Source: Protula sp. h YS-2021
Taxonomy: Eukaryota > Annelida > Polychaeta > Sabellida > Serpulidae
Direction of reading: 5' to 3'
DNA length: 64,000 bases
NCBI GenBank assembly: GCA_949752745.1
Contig: CATKHT010000066.1
Coordinates: forward strand, 1 to 64,000
The position numbers were made by a program, and so were the translations under genes. The notes under the pieces are model-generated. The model worked only from the letters and a program-made list of their open reading frames with translations, was not told the origin of the DNA and ran no database searches. Each line of letters opens with the position of its first letter. Within the stretch, counting starts at the first letter, position 1. Shown here in pieces: positions 11,501 through 21,642 of the stretch.

Positions 11501-12937
11501 TTAAAACAGAATAGGTGTCTAGCAAATGCTACTCGTTAGACATGCACAAACATGCATAAAGGTGGTACATACTAGTATAACTGTACATCTTTCCAACTTT
11601 ATATCTTAATTTTGGGACTAAATTTTTGCGAATGAACGCGCCTCACGTAAATAGCGAAAACAAATTCCTCACGAAAATTTCTTCTCCTACAGTATGGCTA
11701 AAAGTGAATGGTATGACTTTGATAGTACCAGAAATGCAGCTCAGTTTATCACATCTACTTCCGGATCAGTCGCCCATCTTTCCATCTACACACCACTCCA
11801 CGTATTATCGTCATATAAATTTTTAACCTGTCTGCAAGTGGCGTAAGCATGTACTTCTTAGCGGCTTTGAGTAAATTCAGGTGAAAGGTTTCACTCGGCT
11901 GAATCTCTATTTCATCCGTGTAGGCCCATTTCATCATGGCGTAACTGACATCGTGGGGAAATTCTACAAAATTAAACAGTTTTATTACGATTTAAAAGAC
12001 CATACTTTATCAATATTAACTACCAGTACTTAAAAAGTTATCAATATTTCTCACAAGTGCGATACTGTTCCAGTCAGACAGTTTACTTCACTAACAGTAC
12101 CCATTTGAGTATATTCAAATTAAATTTGTTACTTTAAAGTAATAGCATGTATTTCTAATCTCACTTTCAGTCTTCCGAGGGCTTAAACTAAAGTTATACA
12201 CCAAATAAAAAGAGTGTTACATAAGAGATGATCTCGGGATAGCTCACTAATACGTTGTTTACCCGTGAGGTCAAGGTCGTCGTCAGTATCGCGCGCCCAT
12301 ACGTCACTTCTGGCAGAAAGTACGAATCTGTGACCACACAGCGTTTGTTCTTTCAGCTTGATGTTCAGATCACTTGAAAGAAGGAAACATTATGGAGAAT
12401 TTAATGAAATGGCATGAAAACTGTGTTGTTATTTTATGTGAATCACAAGTTTCAAGACGTTATATTTAGTATTTGCCAATCTATTTCCGTACTGATTATT
12501 CGTATCACAATTCTTGCCTTCTTGGCTGGCCCTTAACGGTACTAATTTAACGAGAACCTACAATATTCCAAGAAGAAGAAATGGCTACAACTTTGTACAC
12601 ACTGAACATGTATACGCGAAGTGCTGGAGCAAATTTTAAAAGCAATCTGCCAAAATCTAATGAGATATGCAAAGGCACAGACAAGGGGCAATAACTGGCG
12701 ACACTCCCACATCTTGAAAGTCCTTTTTCTGTTTAACCAATTCTTACCTGTATTGCTCTTTATCAAAGAGACTTGCGACCACCACGAGAAGTTTATTAAC
12801 AAAGCTGTCTTCTTCATTTGAGGAACCTGTGCCAGCCTGCAAAACTTGGTACCTTTTCTCAAGTTCAGCATGGCGATTTTGTAATTTAACGTACTCCTCA
12901 CGAAGTAACTCTAAGTGAGTCCTTAGTTTGGCCACCT
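129..12937 (-). CDS. ANKFY1: ANKFY1 / Rabankyrin-5 orthologue, 17 exons, both ends incomplete
   Basis: Known role of the family: a Rab5 effector on early endosomes and macropinosomes, made of an N-terminal coiled coil, a BTB domain, about 20 ankyrin repeats and a C-terminal PI3P-binding FYVE finger. Seen here: exons joined 12937-12748, 12372-12263, 11963-11828, 11275-11152, 10895-10746, 10491-10326, 9430-9226, 8966-8746, 8463-8366, 8204-8006, 7508-7377, 5697-5577, 4640-4469, 4058-3941, 3543-3387, 938-737, 302-129. They follow the vertebrate protein in order from the coiled coil (EVAKLRTHLELLREEYVKLQ) to the later ankyrin repeats. Splice phases agree at every junction except that exon 4058-3941 is one base short and exon 938-737 one base long. 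The remaining ankyrin repeats and FYVE finger would lie left of position 1. The first exon, supplying the start ATG and the first base of the GAG codon, was not located. Confidence 0.93.
737..938 (-). CDS. ANKFY1: ANKFY1 exon with apparent one-base insertion
   Basis: After acceptor ctgtag| the exon opens GAC GCC GAT as expected (D-A-D). It then needs one base removed at about 929-931 to read GKTPLHIAIENQHHGIITLL and on to NNKAAQAILDRAPQCAEQ. Length 202, where phase 0 at both ends requires a multiple of three. Skipping to an internal AG|ACC acceptor would restore frame but lose five residues of an ankyrin turn. Confidence 0.85.
1415..3442. repeat. ~127-bp minisatellite built from an ANKFY1 exon end plus splice donor
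   Basis: About 14 well-conserved units (including the real exon end at 3387-3442) and three degraded ones at 1.4-1.7 kb. Each unit, read on the minus strand, holds codons for LQTAVQCLLEHDANVNVQ, then the donor gtgagg, some intron, and a long G-run. Units lie in one intron of the gene, between exons 3543-3387 and 938-737. They vary mainly in C/G-run length. Confidence 0.93.
3387..3543 (-). CDS. ANKFY1: ANKFY1 exon: ankyrin repeat, parent of the adjacent minisatellite
   Basis: Encodes LCDVNSTRRVGPRGEGADVV, then ADGQTPLHMCCAWGLQTAAQ and CLLEHNANVNVQ. Donor cag|gtgagg. The last roughly 55 bases and the donor recur about 13 more times, well conserved, in the intron downstream. Confidence 0.92.
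3571..3652. repeat. A-rich simple repeat
   Basis: Nearly pure poly-A on the plus strand (poly-T on the gene strand), starting about 30 bases upstream of the 3543 acceptor. It could serve as part of the polypyrimidine tract. No retrotransposon body is attached. Confidence 0.8.
3941..4058 (-). CDS. ANKFY1: ANKFY1 exon with apparent one-base deletion
   Basis: The exon begins VQHGCDTDMWGAGPRG in the expected frame. The remainder (QTLLHKAIDENNESSACFLI) reads only one frame over. The break maps to the C-run at 4012-4015, which is one base shorter than the frame needs. The exon is 118 bases where phase requires 119. A homopolymer assembly error or a real frameshift would both fit. Confidence 0.85.
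4469..4640 (-). CDS. ANKFY1: ANKFY1 exon: ankyrin repeats
   Basis: Encodes RTPIQLAVKEGLSQVVDSLC, then NRGADINVLDKNDGDCPLWQ. Acceptor ggcag|, donor ctg|gtgaga in phase 0. A 42-bp minisatellite begins just upstream of the acceptor. Confidence 0.92.
4664..5100. repeat. 42-bp minisatellite in ANKFY1 intron
   Basis: Unit acacacaagcctttcattt...aagcagaggtcaccagaa, six close copies followed by diverged, longer copies up to about 5100. It starts about 25 bases from the splice acceptor of exon 4640-4469. Confidence 0.85.
5503..5555. repeat. (ATT)n microsatellite
   Basis: About 17 uninterrupted ATT/TTA units, ending 21 bases from the splice donor of the 5697-5577 exon. Confidence 0.95.
5577..5697 (-). 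CDS. ANKFY1: ANKFY1 exon: ankyrin repeat
   Basis: Encodes GASVNDVNSEGLSLLHQAIM and KQDSQSALFLIQHGADVNK. Donor aa|gtgagt lies only about 20 bases before an (ATT)n microsatellite. Confidence 0.92.
5844..6925. repeat. Interspersed repeat with five internal tandem units
   Basis: The left end is cttgactacgtctc...tatcccccgtggg. The body is about five units of roughly 165 bp (gtgagactgccgtatata ... ccgtgtacaaaatttga). The right end is a gacagacggacagacgg tract and a ccctccgtttcacggggga hairpin. A second copy at 21643-22054 has only one unit, so the body was amplified after the family arose. No coding capacity was recognised. Confidence 0.8.
7377..7508 (-). CDS. ANKFY1: ANKFY1 exon: ankyrin repeat
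   Basis: Encodes IIPNFTLKDSEDQSALALAI and HTIAIQLMQ, the family's distinctive IPDF-LKDS-DQ block. Acceptor ttgcag|, donor caag|gttcgt. Confidence 0.92.
8006..8204 (-). CDS. ANKFY1: ANKFY1 exon: ankyrin repeats
   Basis: Encodes GETALHVACMQGQSKLAKAL, then LNKGANPNAQ, a linker and QTPLHIAIANTHRDVIQVFL. Acceptor gaacag|, donor aaag|gtcagt. Confidence 0.92.
8366..8463 (-). CDS. ANKFY1: ANKFY1 exon: ankyrin repeat
   Basis: Encodes GDTLLHKVIRLGNEVAALFL and VENGCNTKLTNTK, one ankyrin repeat. Acceptor ggtag|, donor aag|gtatgt. Confidence 0.92.
8746..8966 (-). CDS. ANKFY1: ANKFY1 exon: ankyrin repeats
   Basis: Encodes SALHVSVLRNNELVLGVLL, the DLELVNGDGHTVLALAL repeat and DSFAARLLKRG. Acceptor gcgcag|, donor cag|gtacga. 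Confidence 0.92.
9226..9430 (-). CDS. ANKFY1: ANKFY1 exon: ankyrin repeats, GC splice donor
   Basis: Encodes DEFAATFLIKN, LQTPLHLVASYD and IAKLLLQNGASANVLDSQE. Reading frame and homology require the exon to end ...GAA AA at 9226. The intron then starts gcaagt, a GC-AG donor. The only nearby GT (gtattt, two bases further on) would break the frame of the next exon. Confidence 0.88.
10326..10491 (-). CDS. ANKFY1: ANKFY1 exon: ankyrin repeats
   Basis: Encodes LPGKLNEMDNKGELPLDLAL and a second repeat ending LLHKAIRR. Acceptor gttttcag|, donor cgag|gtatgt. Confidence 0.92.
10746..10895 (-). CDS. ANKFY1: ANKFY1 exon: first ankyrin segment
   Basis: Encodes YKMFKSKTQYPLHTAIR, a K..YPLH.AI ankyrin start, then REDILFLYLVENDSQ. 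It is 150 bases, with both ends in phase 0. Confidence 0.92.
11152..11275 (-). CDS. ANKFY1: ANKFY1 exon: BTB C-terminal helices
   Basis: Encodes NCIRYYQTAEEISANALKDH, matching the post-BTB helices of the family. Acceptor tgcag|, donor tgg|gtgcgt in phase 0. Confidence 0.92.
11828..11963 (-). CDS. ANKFY1: ANKFY1 exon: BTB domain, second part
   Basis: Encodes MMKWAYTDEIEIQ, the conserved BTB 'W.YTDE' segment, then KKYMLTPLADR. Acceptor ttttgtag|, donor cag|gttaaa. Confidence 0.92.
12263..12372 (-). CDS. ANKFY1: ANKFY1 exon: BTB domain, first part
   Basis: Encodes SDLNIKLKEQTLCGHRFVLS and onward, the typical BTB opening with the conserved H..VL.ARSD motif. Bounded by tttcaag| and |gtaaac; codon phase matches both neighbours. 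Confidence 0.92.
12748..12937 (-). CDS. ANKFY1: ANKFY1 exon: N-terminal coiled coil
   Basis: The exon opens after acceptor cag|AG in mid-codon (G|AG) and ends tacag|gtaaga. It encodes a heptad-rich segment (EVAKLRTHLELLREEYVKLQ) followed by the lead-in to the BTB domain. Its first two bases need a G from an upstream exon, so translation starts elsewhere. Confidence 0.92.
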
Positions 12938-14032
12938 CTGAAAGCGTGAAGATCACTTAATTGACTTCGGCTGTTTTTTTTTTCTGCAGGTTTAATCGTA
13001 AAATAAACTATATAGATCATCATGTCTCCGATAAAATTTATTAAACGTGCATTGGAAAGTTTGGGGAAAAATTGTTTCATTTGCTAATTTAGTATATCCC
13101 AATACCCCAAGAACACAGCTGCAAAGATTTAGAGCGGTTTCACTTATTTAATTTACGGAGTCACTGTGGGCAGTCACTGTGAGCTATATTCACAAATGAT
13201 CCTACCCGGCCAACCTCCTCTGAACCTATTCTCGAAGACAGTAGAACAGCGAGTCACCTGGGGCTACATTGGCTACGAGTCAACGACATCAAAACTGAAC
13301 AGTTCGACATAACTGACTACACTGCAAATTCGTCTATCAGTTTCAAGAAGACTATCACAGCAAAAAATAAGAACGCATGTCACAGTGTATTGTGTGGATT
13401 CTATGATACCTCAACGCAGAATAACAGGTACCCATGCTATTATCACACAACACACAGCGACGCATTTGTAATTTCACCAAATTCGACGTACTTTTCAATT
13501 TCATGTTGCCTCCCTAGTACCACAGAAAAAAACCTGATTAATCTGCACCGGGATAAAGGCACAAAACTTAAAAGATGTCCTGGAGATGCTAAAAAACCTA
13601 AAAAAGTTTAAATATTCTGAAAATAATGCCATATTGTAGATAAAACTTAGCACAATGCTCTAGCTCCAAGAAGCAGCAGGCTACAGATATGCAACTCAAC
13701 TGTCCAACGACCCACAAGTCTATACTGATACAGTAATGATACACAACTTCTGTTTCAGACTTACTAAAAAGAAAATAATACGGAAATAAACATAATCGCC
13801 CGCAATAACTGACATTTGTTGGCATACATGGAGCATAGTTTATTACGTGAAAAAGTGACAATAAATTTTATAACTATCCCCCAAAAACTTTTGAATTGAT
13901 ATTTCAAAAAAGCATGGAAAAGAACTAAAATGTAAATTCTGTGGGTGTGCAGAATAAATTTATGTCTAATTCTGCAGTAACATTTATTTCAGTATACATT
14001 TTGCAGATAATCTATAACCCCTTTATTTAATT
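12938..14032. other. No recognisable gene
   Basis: AT-rich sequence upstream of the first ANKFY1 exon found. The missing first coding exon should lie here or further right, but it would be too short to identify by eye. ORFs are short and show no family I know. Confidence 0.5.
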
Positions 14033-15495
14033 TTCTGGTCACTTGACTTTGGTCACACGAAATTTATAGGCCGGAACGTAAACAAACATTTGACAGGGAA
14101 ATGTGGAGACTAACTTTTCTAAACTTCAATGAAGAAATAAAAGATATGCTGCCCATTGAAAACTATGCCTGTTTTACAAAAGGGTACGAGGGAGAGGAGA
14201 TGGTTAGAGTAGATCTAGTCCTGGATAACTGACTCTTGCTTCCTTCCCAGCAAGAGTCACAGTTCCTATAATATAACATGTCATTGATCTCAATTTTCTG
14301 GGGCCAATGGCGTTATTTTAAAAGGGTGCATTACATAAATAACCTAATTAAAAGTTATGGCGCACAGTTTTTATGGTCAAATAACAATTTTGTAATGAGA
14401 AAAATAGACTTTTTTTAAAGATCAGGACATAGAATCCTCCATTACCACCCACAACAACAATGAATCTTCAGTTGCAAAATCACTCTTTACTGAAGTTCGG
14501 TAGTTTGGCCGAGGTCGAAAATAATGCGCCAGGACACTTCTCATTGTGATTTTTAAGCTACGAAAAATGAGATCAATGGCCATTTCTATTACAGGAACTG
14601 TGACCCTTTCTGACCTAGGAAGACAGACATAGTCCACTGGGACTAACTTAACTAAGCCGGATGCAAATTTGCAAACCCTTCCGACTCAAATATTCCTTAT
14701 TTTGCAAAACTTGACAAATAAAAATTGTTTTCAGTTATGGAAGATGGTCTTTTCAATTTCACCAATTTGGATTTACTGTAGCCACTAGTTCTCTTGTCCC
14801 TCGTACAAGGACGAGACAGTAATTGGGACAAAATTATCGGTTTTTAATGATTTTAGGGAAATATCCTTCATCTTACACGTAAACAAATATATAGTACAGA
14901 CAGAAGAGGTCTAACCAAACAGTGCTAATACCAAACACAGCAACTTCCCAGTATACAGACATTAAAATACACAAAAGTATAAATTGTGTTTCTAAGGTAA
15001 ACAACAGACAAGTTTGGGACATAAAATGTCGGCCTGAACATGAACCAATCACAAACAGCGTTACAACCGATGTCTCAGAACATGAACCAATCACAAACAG
15101 CGTTGCTACCGATGTCCCAGGACCAAGATGGCGACGTCAACAAATAAACAGCTGATCAATCTGGCTGGTTTTATTAACTTTTCTCTTGAACAACAAATGC
15201 TTCTTTCAATTTTATGTTACAATATTATGAGATCCACTTCCCCAACTATGTGGATCTAATGATATCCAATAGTAAAATGAGTAAAGCAGGTTTCAGGCTA
15301 TCTGCGTCAAATGTCTCATTCTACCCTCCGTCCCATTCTACGGTTTGGGCCTTGTACCGTACGAAACTGGGTATGAACTTTCTGTACGAGTAACTGTTTG
15401 AACAACAGAGACTGGTATGCAGAATTCGTGCCTCAGATAAACTGAAGTTGACCCCTATTAGTGGAACAATGGAAAGCTTCGTAGTTCTGACACTA
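14033..15495. repeat. Unclassified interspersed repeat, long copy
   Basis: Begins ttctggtcacttgactttgg and ends near gaccccta...gttctgacac. A short copy at 23626-23905 shares both ends but lacks about 1.2 kb of the middle. The middle holds an inverted pair around 14255-14290 and 14566-14610. No ORF of note. Confidence 0.55.
15034..15119. promoter_or_regulatory. Duplicated CCAAT-box segment beside an ATGGCG motif
   Basis: A roughly 43-bp segment, gaacatgaaccaatcacaaa..., occurs twice, each copy with an ACCAATCAC box. It is followed at about 15125 by ccaagatggcgacg, which resembles a YY1 site. The arrangement looks like a TATA-less housekeeping promoter in either direction. ANKFY1 on the minus strand is the nearest candidate. 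This is inference from motifs only. Confidence 0.35.
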
Positions 15496-16139
15496 GGGTA
15501 CACCGACTACGTCTATGGAAGAGCTGACACGAAGCTACACAACGCCCATTTTCCCAAACCCGGAAATGGTTAACTATTTTATCGCCCATAATTTCACAAC
15601 AACTAATATCAACAGAAAAAATGCTGTACTTTGTCCACAGCAGTATATTTTATAGATCAGTTAATTCAATAACTCATATACAAAATGAACATTCTTATGC
15701 GTTTAAATGAGAAATCAGTCACATAAAAATATGTTTACCGTCTGCCATCATTTGGTAAAAGATGCCAATGGCTGGAGAATATATTTATGTATTTAATAAA
15801 TTCTGAAGATCGCAACATTCCAAGGTTGAACATGACATTAAAAACCAGAAAAGTTATCATAAGAGGAAAAATCACAAAAGTGCAAGCATTTGGGAAATAC
15901 ATAGAGTCCGAATCTGCTCTCTTTCCTGTGACATAAACACCGCACTTTTAACAATTTCCCATCCGTGATTAAACCGTGAAAATGCCATTTCACGGCTTTG
16001 GCGTTGAGGATATTCTTAGAAATTATACTGCTCCTATCAACTTTGTGGAAAAGCAGGTTTACAACGATCCTGTAATAGCCCGCTTACAGGATGAAGAAAT
16101 CAGTAATTTTGTGTCAAACATTTGGCATCTGCTTCTTTC

Positions 16140-17230
16140 TTACCTTACCTTACCTTAGGATACCTTAGGATGGTACTGGCACCAGGTTGCTAAACCTCTA
16201 TTGCCAGCCCAGTTTTTATCACTCCATGGCTTAATATTTCGACCAATGCTTTGCAAGTACAACGGAGATCTATAGTTATAAACTATTTCTTCACTTTCAA
16301 AGAAGTTATAAAATCTGTTCTCAAATGAATTTACACTGCGTGAGTCAATCACGGATTGTGGAAGAGCATTCCATATGCTGACTATGCGCTGGGTGAATGA
16401 TTCACTCCTGATCTTCTTTTTGGACCTGCTCTTTGCTAGTGTTTGACTATGACCACGTAGTCTTTGTTGACATTCTTTCGACCTACGTTTTAAGTCAGGA
16501 ACGACGTTACTATCATAGATGCCATTCATTATTTTGTATGTTTCCATCATATCCCCTCGTAATCTTCGATAGGCTAGGGTCGGAAGCTTTAGTTTCCTAA
16601 GCCTCTGTTCATATGTTAACTCTTTCATTCCTGGTAAAAACCTGGTTGCTCTTTTTTGAACATTTTCAATAGCGTGTATCCACTTCACTTTGTACTGAGC
16701 CCAAACACTATTTGCATAATCGAGATGGCTACGAACCAGTGCTTTATATAATGGTGAAAATGTTTGTTCATTTAAAAATTTGTAAGATCTTCTTATCAGC
16801 GCTGACATATAATTTGCTTTATTGTTTTTGTCGTTGATGTGCTTTTCGAATTGTAAGTTTCGATCGAACATCACTCCAATATCCTTTTCGTGTGCTACAT
16901 CCTTTATTTGATACTCAGAAGTTTCACTTTTTAAATAGTATTTATAGCCAGGTTCACTGCTTATGCTTAGAAGCTTGCATTTATCTTTATTGAATTTTAA
17001 CAGCCATTTGTCACTCCACTTCATAACTGTATTTAAATCCTTCTGTAATTGACTTTTATTATAATTATTATTGACAATTTGATATAACTTTGTGTCATCA
17101 GCAAAAAGCAAAATTTCGTTGATAATGGAGTCACATGTGTCATTAATATATATAATAAACAACAGTGGTCCTTGAGATGCAATATTATTAAATACCATGC
17201 TACGTGTGTCGTTTCTTTGTTTTTCATAAC
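16140..17230 (-). mobile_element. 5'-truncated CR1/L2-like non-LTR retrotransposon
   Basis: One open frame (17198-16155, 347 codons) encodes the C-terminal half of a reverse transcriptase: PLLFIIYIND, the catalytic FADDTKLY box, thumb region KWSDKWLLKFNKDKCKLL, then the typical RSHLDYANSVW and RRLRGDMMETYKI segments. The N-terminal fingers and the endonuclease are missing. The 3' end carries an (aaggt)n-type tail at 16140-16168, as in CR1/L2 elements rather than poly-A. The frame is intact, suggesting a fairly recent insertion. Confidence 0.85.
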
Positions 17231-17394
17231 TGTATGACCTCCTTAGTTTTTAATGACCACATTCTTTGTCGCCACTCTGCTTGAACAACCCGACAAGCCT
17301 GCATTTTTTATTGCCTTTGTGTTTTTCTGTCTGATCCTGTTGTTTTATTTGAACATTTTATTAAAATTACTTATGCAATATATATATATATATA

Positions 17395-18724
17395 TGTTAC
17401 AGTCAATGAGCGAAACCTGCCATTTCACGAAATGGCTAATCATTTTAGCCATTTCGTGAAATGCCTGAAATCATTTGCCGTTTCATGAAATGACTAAACT
17501 TTTTAGCCTTTTCGTGAAATCGCTAAAATTTCCGCTTTGCCATTTCATGAAATGGCAAACCAGACTTTAAAAAAAAACAAAAAACAAAAACAGAATAATT
17601 TGAACTTTTTATTTTCAAACTTTGACACCATCACCACACAAATACCAGTACAGAATCAACCTTTTTCATACTCTTCATATTTCTGCGATAATCTCACCGG
17701 TTTTTAGTGACAAATTCGAAAAGTTAGACATTTCAGCGAATCTTTATCAGAACAAAATGCTCCAAAAGTTTAACTTTTTTACATTTGGATTCAATGGTGG
17801 AGGCTCGGACGATTCTAACACGTCGTTAAAAGGGGCATCTGAGCTACCAGTTGCGATATCCAAATTACTGGCGGCCATATCTGAGTGAGTGGTGGCAATA
17901 TCCAAGTTACTAGTTGCAACCACTGGTTTGTCTTGGTGTACGATTTCCTGACTTGGTTCATCCATTCCCCCCCCCCCTCCCAATTCATTTTTTTCTTTTC
18001 TTTATATTTTTTCTCTCTATTTATTTTTACAAATTATTGTCCTCTTATCTTCTAATTGGAGGCGATGTAATTGTCCCTTCAACATTGTCGCAATTGCAAT
18101 TTACATACCTTTTATATTTCAACTGAATGCAGGAATTTGTCCTTTCATCTTGTAATTGCACTTTTCAATTATGTTGCTTTGCCTTTCATGTACGCAGTTG
18201 CAATTGCACAACCAGTAACTGGAGTGTTTGTTCATTATAATTGCAAGGCTAAGGAATCCGAGGAAACACCCGCACAGATCATTTCACATTTTTGATTTTA
18301 AGGTGTTTTTAGTGGGGGGAATAGTCCTCGGGGAAATTGTTCGGGGGGGGGGGTGAGGGGTTGTATGGGGCGGGATTGTCCTATACCCCCAGGTTTAATT
18401 GGAGAGCTTTTGAGCCTGTTTGAGTTAATGATTAAAAGAGAACAAAAGTCTTTTGTAGATGATTAATATCTGGGTAATATGTGGTTAAAAGGAGTTCAAA
18501 GACCCCTTGATATAATAAATAAAAGACCACCAAAAACTGTTTCACAGATTGCCTGATTGTATTGCCATATTGTGTAATGAAGCCTTGCAATTTTAGCCAT
18601 GTCACGAAATGGTTAAAATGTTTTGCCATTTCATGAAACGGCAAAAGATTTCAGGCATTTCACGAAACAGCTAAAATGATTTGCCATTTCATGAAATGGC
18701 GGATTTCACTCATTGACTGTAACA
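17395..18724. mobile_element. Non-autonomous DNA transposon with TGTTACAGTC termini and palindrome arrays
   Basis: The ends match inverted: TGTTACAGTCAATGAG at 17395 and its complement ending at 18724, about 45 bp at roughly 85% identity. Inside each end are four or five copies of a 16-bp palindrome, CCATTTCRTGAAATGG, spaced about 35 bp. No transposase is visible; ORFs of 70-88 codons match nothing I know. TGT...ACA ends recall Ginger-type elements, but the duplication flanking it lies in a TA repeat and cannot be read. Family assignment is tentative. Confidence 0.6.
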
Positions 18725-19896
18725 TCTATATACAGTTTCTGAGAACTTCCGAGGTCTTGCAAAGTTTTTGTCCATTTCCATTTTCCTGACCAAGCGCCTA
18801 TCCTTTATTTTTGGCCGATTTCAAAATTAATATGACGTTGCACATCTGCTATATATATATCTATGTGTTCTCTTGACACAACGCGATACAGAATGTAATT
18901 TTTTATTCTATTTTCTACTTTTGACAAATTGCTAATATAACAGTTTTCAAATGCAAAGATCATAAAATTTAAAAAAAATCCTTCTAAATCCGAAAAATAA
19001 TGCGACGCTACAGAATTTCAGCATATTCTCCACGAACACCAAAATCTATAACGAAAGTTGGCGATATAATATGTAGTATCTAGTAGAGATGTAGTATGGA
19101 ACAGGGAACAGTGTGAAACGACCGGACAGACATTGTTCGTCGAGGCAAAAAAAAGTAGAACTGTGTCCTGGAGGAACACGAATGACCCGCCCTAAACGAA
19201 ATTTTAAATGAATAATTCATGATACGGTAATTGTAACATGCAAAAAGATTGCGTACATTCAAGAAAAACTGTGATGGTAAAAACTGTGAAGTTTCACAGT
19301 TTAAAATCGCTAGCACAAGTTCATTACACAAAACTTCAAGCTGTTCATTAAATATCACTGAAAAATTGCCTAACTTCAGACACTAACCACGGCCAGACCC
19401 ATCGGTCGATTTCGATCAAAACAGGAGGTGCACATCTTCATTATATATCTTACCATTTCCACTACCTTTGGTATTTATAGACAGAAATCGCTAGCACACA
19501 CAAAACTTCAAGCTGTTCATTAAATATGACTGAAAAATTGCCTAAGTTCAGTCACTAACCACGGCCTGACCCATCGGTCGATTTCGGTCAAAAGGGGAGG
19601 TGCACATCTTCATTGTATATCTAATCATTTCCAATGGCTTTGGGATTTATAGGTAAAAATCCCTAGCGCAAGTTCATTACACAAAACTTCAAGCTGTTCA
19701 TCAAATATGACTGAAAAGTTGTCTAAGTTCATACACTCATCACGGCCTGAGACAATAGCCGATTTCGGTCAAAAGAGGAAGTGCACATCTTCATTACACA
19801 AACTTGAGCACCCAAAACATTACGCACGGACTGACGGACGGAGAAACAAGGCAAAAACTATACGAGCCTCCGACTAACGTCGGGCGGGTCATAAAA
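18725..19896. repeat. Tandem ~175-bp repeat with GACGGACGG tract and hairpin end
   Basis: From about 19270 three units (caagctgttcattaaatatga ... cggtcgatttcggtcaaaa) are followed by acggactgacggacggaga and a hairpin cctccgactaacgtcgggcgg. The 18725-19070 part resembles the 22310-22868 family (atatgacgttgcacatc). Non-coding. Confidence 0.6.
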
Positions 19897-20377
19897 ACTA
19901 ATAATAATAGTTCACTTAATTGAAACGACAATTTATTTTCCAATTTATACCAAATTCATGATCACTCAAAGCACTTACAACTTCAATAAATGTTTTCATA
20001 GCCAAGTTGCTACACGTATTCTACTCCGTTGTCTTAGAACACGTTCAAGCATTCAGTTATTTATAAACACAAAGTTCAAAATAATCAACCTCACACAATA
20101 ATCACACAAAAAAATTCAGCGAACTTGACCAAAACGAACGAACACCACACGAATTGCCTAGACAAATAAATATATAACACAAATTAAATGATGCATACTT
20201 TTCTGAGTTATTTTTAGCTGCTTGGTCATGACGTAAGGACAATGATACACCTCAGAATACCTAAAAAAAAAAATACCTCAGAAAACCACCTCATGATTTT
20301 TGTTATATGAAGAGAAACTGTTTACAACTAAACGCTCAACATAAATATTTCTTGTGTGACAATTGTGACAACGCCCC

Positions 20378-21046
20378 CTAAGCAGGTTTATAATCTGGAT
20401 CATGTATCAGGCGTTTCTTTTCGAATTCTCGTTTCATACGGTCAACACCTAGTTCCTTAAACTTCTGAGAAAGTTCCTCACTCTGTGGCACACCATCACC
20501 TCTTTTGTGCATGATGGAAGCATTGATACAGCCCGGTACGCTTCCGCATTGGCAGCCCCTTTCGGCATATTCTAACGCTTTCGGCATATCCTTCGGCACG
20601 ACTTTTCCCTGCCTATAGAACTCGCTGGCATTTATGCACGACTTGAAGTCAAAAGTATCACAACCCTTGATAAAGTATTCCAACGCCCTTTTATAGTCTC
20701 TGTTAGGGAACCTTGGATCCGAAAACTTGATTCCAGCTGCCTGGCACCCCAGGGCATTCCCCGTGTCGCAAGCTTTGCCGTAATATTCCAAGGCCTGGTC
20801 TTTATCCACGGCTTTATATATAGGGTCTTCCACAAGCTTTGCGTACGCGAAACAGCTACGCGAGAATTTTCGCTCATCACAGTTCTGCTTATGCACGGCT
20901 CTCGATGCATCGTAATCTTTCTTCACTTTGGACAACAGGTTACCCAGTTGCTCACAAGCGTTCGGCACGCCTTCTTTGTGGCACCCAAACGCCGATTCAA
21001 GGAGAAGATTTTCGACGAATTTCTCTTGCTCCTCAGACACCTCCAT
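20378..21046 (-). CDS. COA7: COA7-like Sel1-repeat protein
   Basis: A single uninterrupted frame of 222 codons from ATG to stop. It has about five Sel1-like helical repeats, each with a cysteine pair about ten residues apart (CDERKFSRSC, ACDTGNALGC, GCDTFDFKSC, GCQCGSVPGC). That is the pattern of cytochrome c oxidase assembly factor 7, a disulfide-rich haem-binding protein of the mitochondrial intermembrane space. Human COA7 is of similar length. Like that protein it shows no cleavable targeting signal. The absence of introns is notable, since neighbours here are heavily spliced; a retrocopy is possible, but the frame is fully open and no poly-A tail was seen. Another Sel1-repeat protein is the alternative. 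Confidence 0.75.
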   Translation of the reverse strand: MEVSEEQEKFVENLLLESAFGCHKEGVPNACEQLGNLLSKVKKDYDASRAVHKQNCDERKFSRSCFAYAKLVEDPIYKAVDKDQALEYYGKACDTGNALGCQAAGIKFSDPRFPNRDYKRALEYFIKGCDTFDFKSCINASEFYRQGKVVPKDMPKALEYAERGCQCGSVPGCINASIMHKRGDGVPQSEELSQKFKELGVDRMKREFEKKRLIHDPDYKPA

Positions 21047-21642
21047 TGCTTAACTAAAACGAACAAACAAAACAAATCACTGATGACACAGGAAATAATC
21101 TTAGAGGAAGAGATTTATTTGGCAACAGATGACACGGTTTTTGTTTTAACGAATTTTAATTTTTGCCTTGGGTGTTATTACACTATGTTATATATATATT
21201 ATATTATAGTCCACGAAACAACCTCCAACAACAACAAAAAAGAAAAAAAGAAACTCAGAGTAGAAGCTTAATATCCATAAAACGCCCCCCCCCTCCCCCT
21301 CCAAAAAAGAAAAAAAACTTACAGTGGAACCCCAATATCTGAAACTCGGAAAGCTCAAACATTTTATTGTCTATCCAAAACCTTCTTTAAAGGTTATCTT
21401 GGCCTCAGATATCTTTGGCATCCCACCCACCTCGAGATACCAAGGTTTCACTGTGTTTACCTCTTTTTCGTAATTTTTATCAGTTTTTATTCACAAAAAT
21501 TACAGACAGTAATTAAACCCTCCGCGGTAACATCGCCTAAAAATATATCATCCGCTGTGACAACAGATTTAGCTCGCCATTTCGATATTTAACAATCACA
21601 TTGGTACAACCTGCGTTAAATTCACAGAAAACATCTCCCAAA
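21047..21642. other. No recognisable gene
   Basis: Upstream flank of the COA7-like gene. AT-rich, with short A- and C-runs near 21280-21320. No promoter motif I would defend. Confidence 0.5.

Noticed and set aside
15976..16158. 60-codon plus-strand ORF (MKMPFHGFGVEDILRN...) as a first exon
   Set aside because: No homology I recognise, no clear donor, and it runs into the retrotransposon tail.
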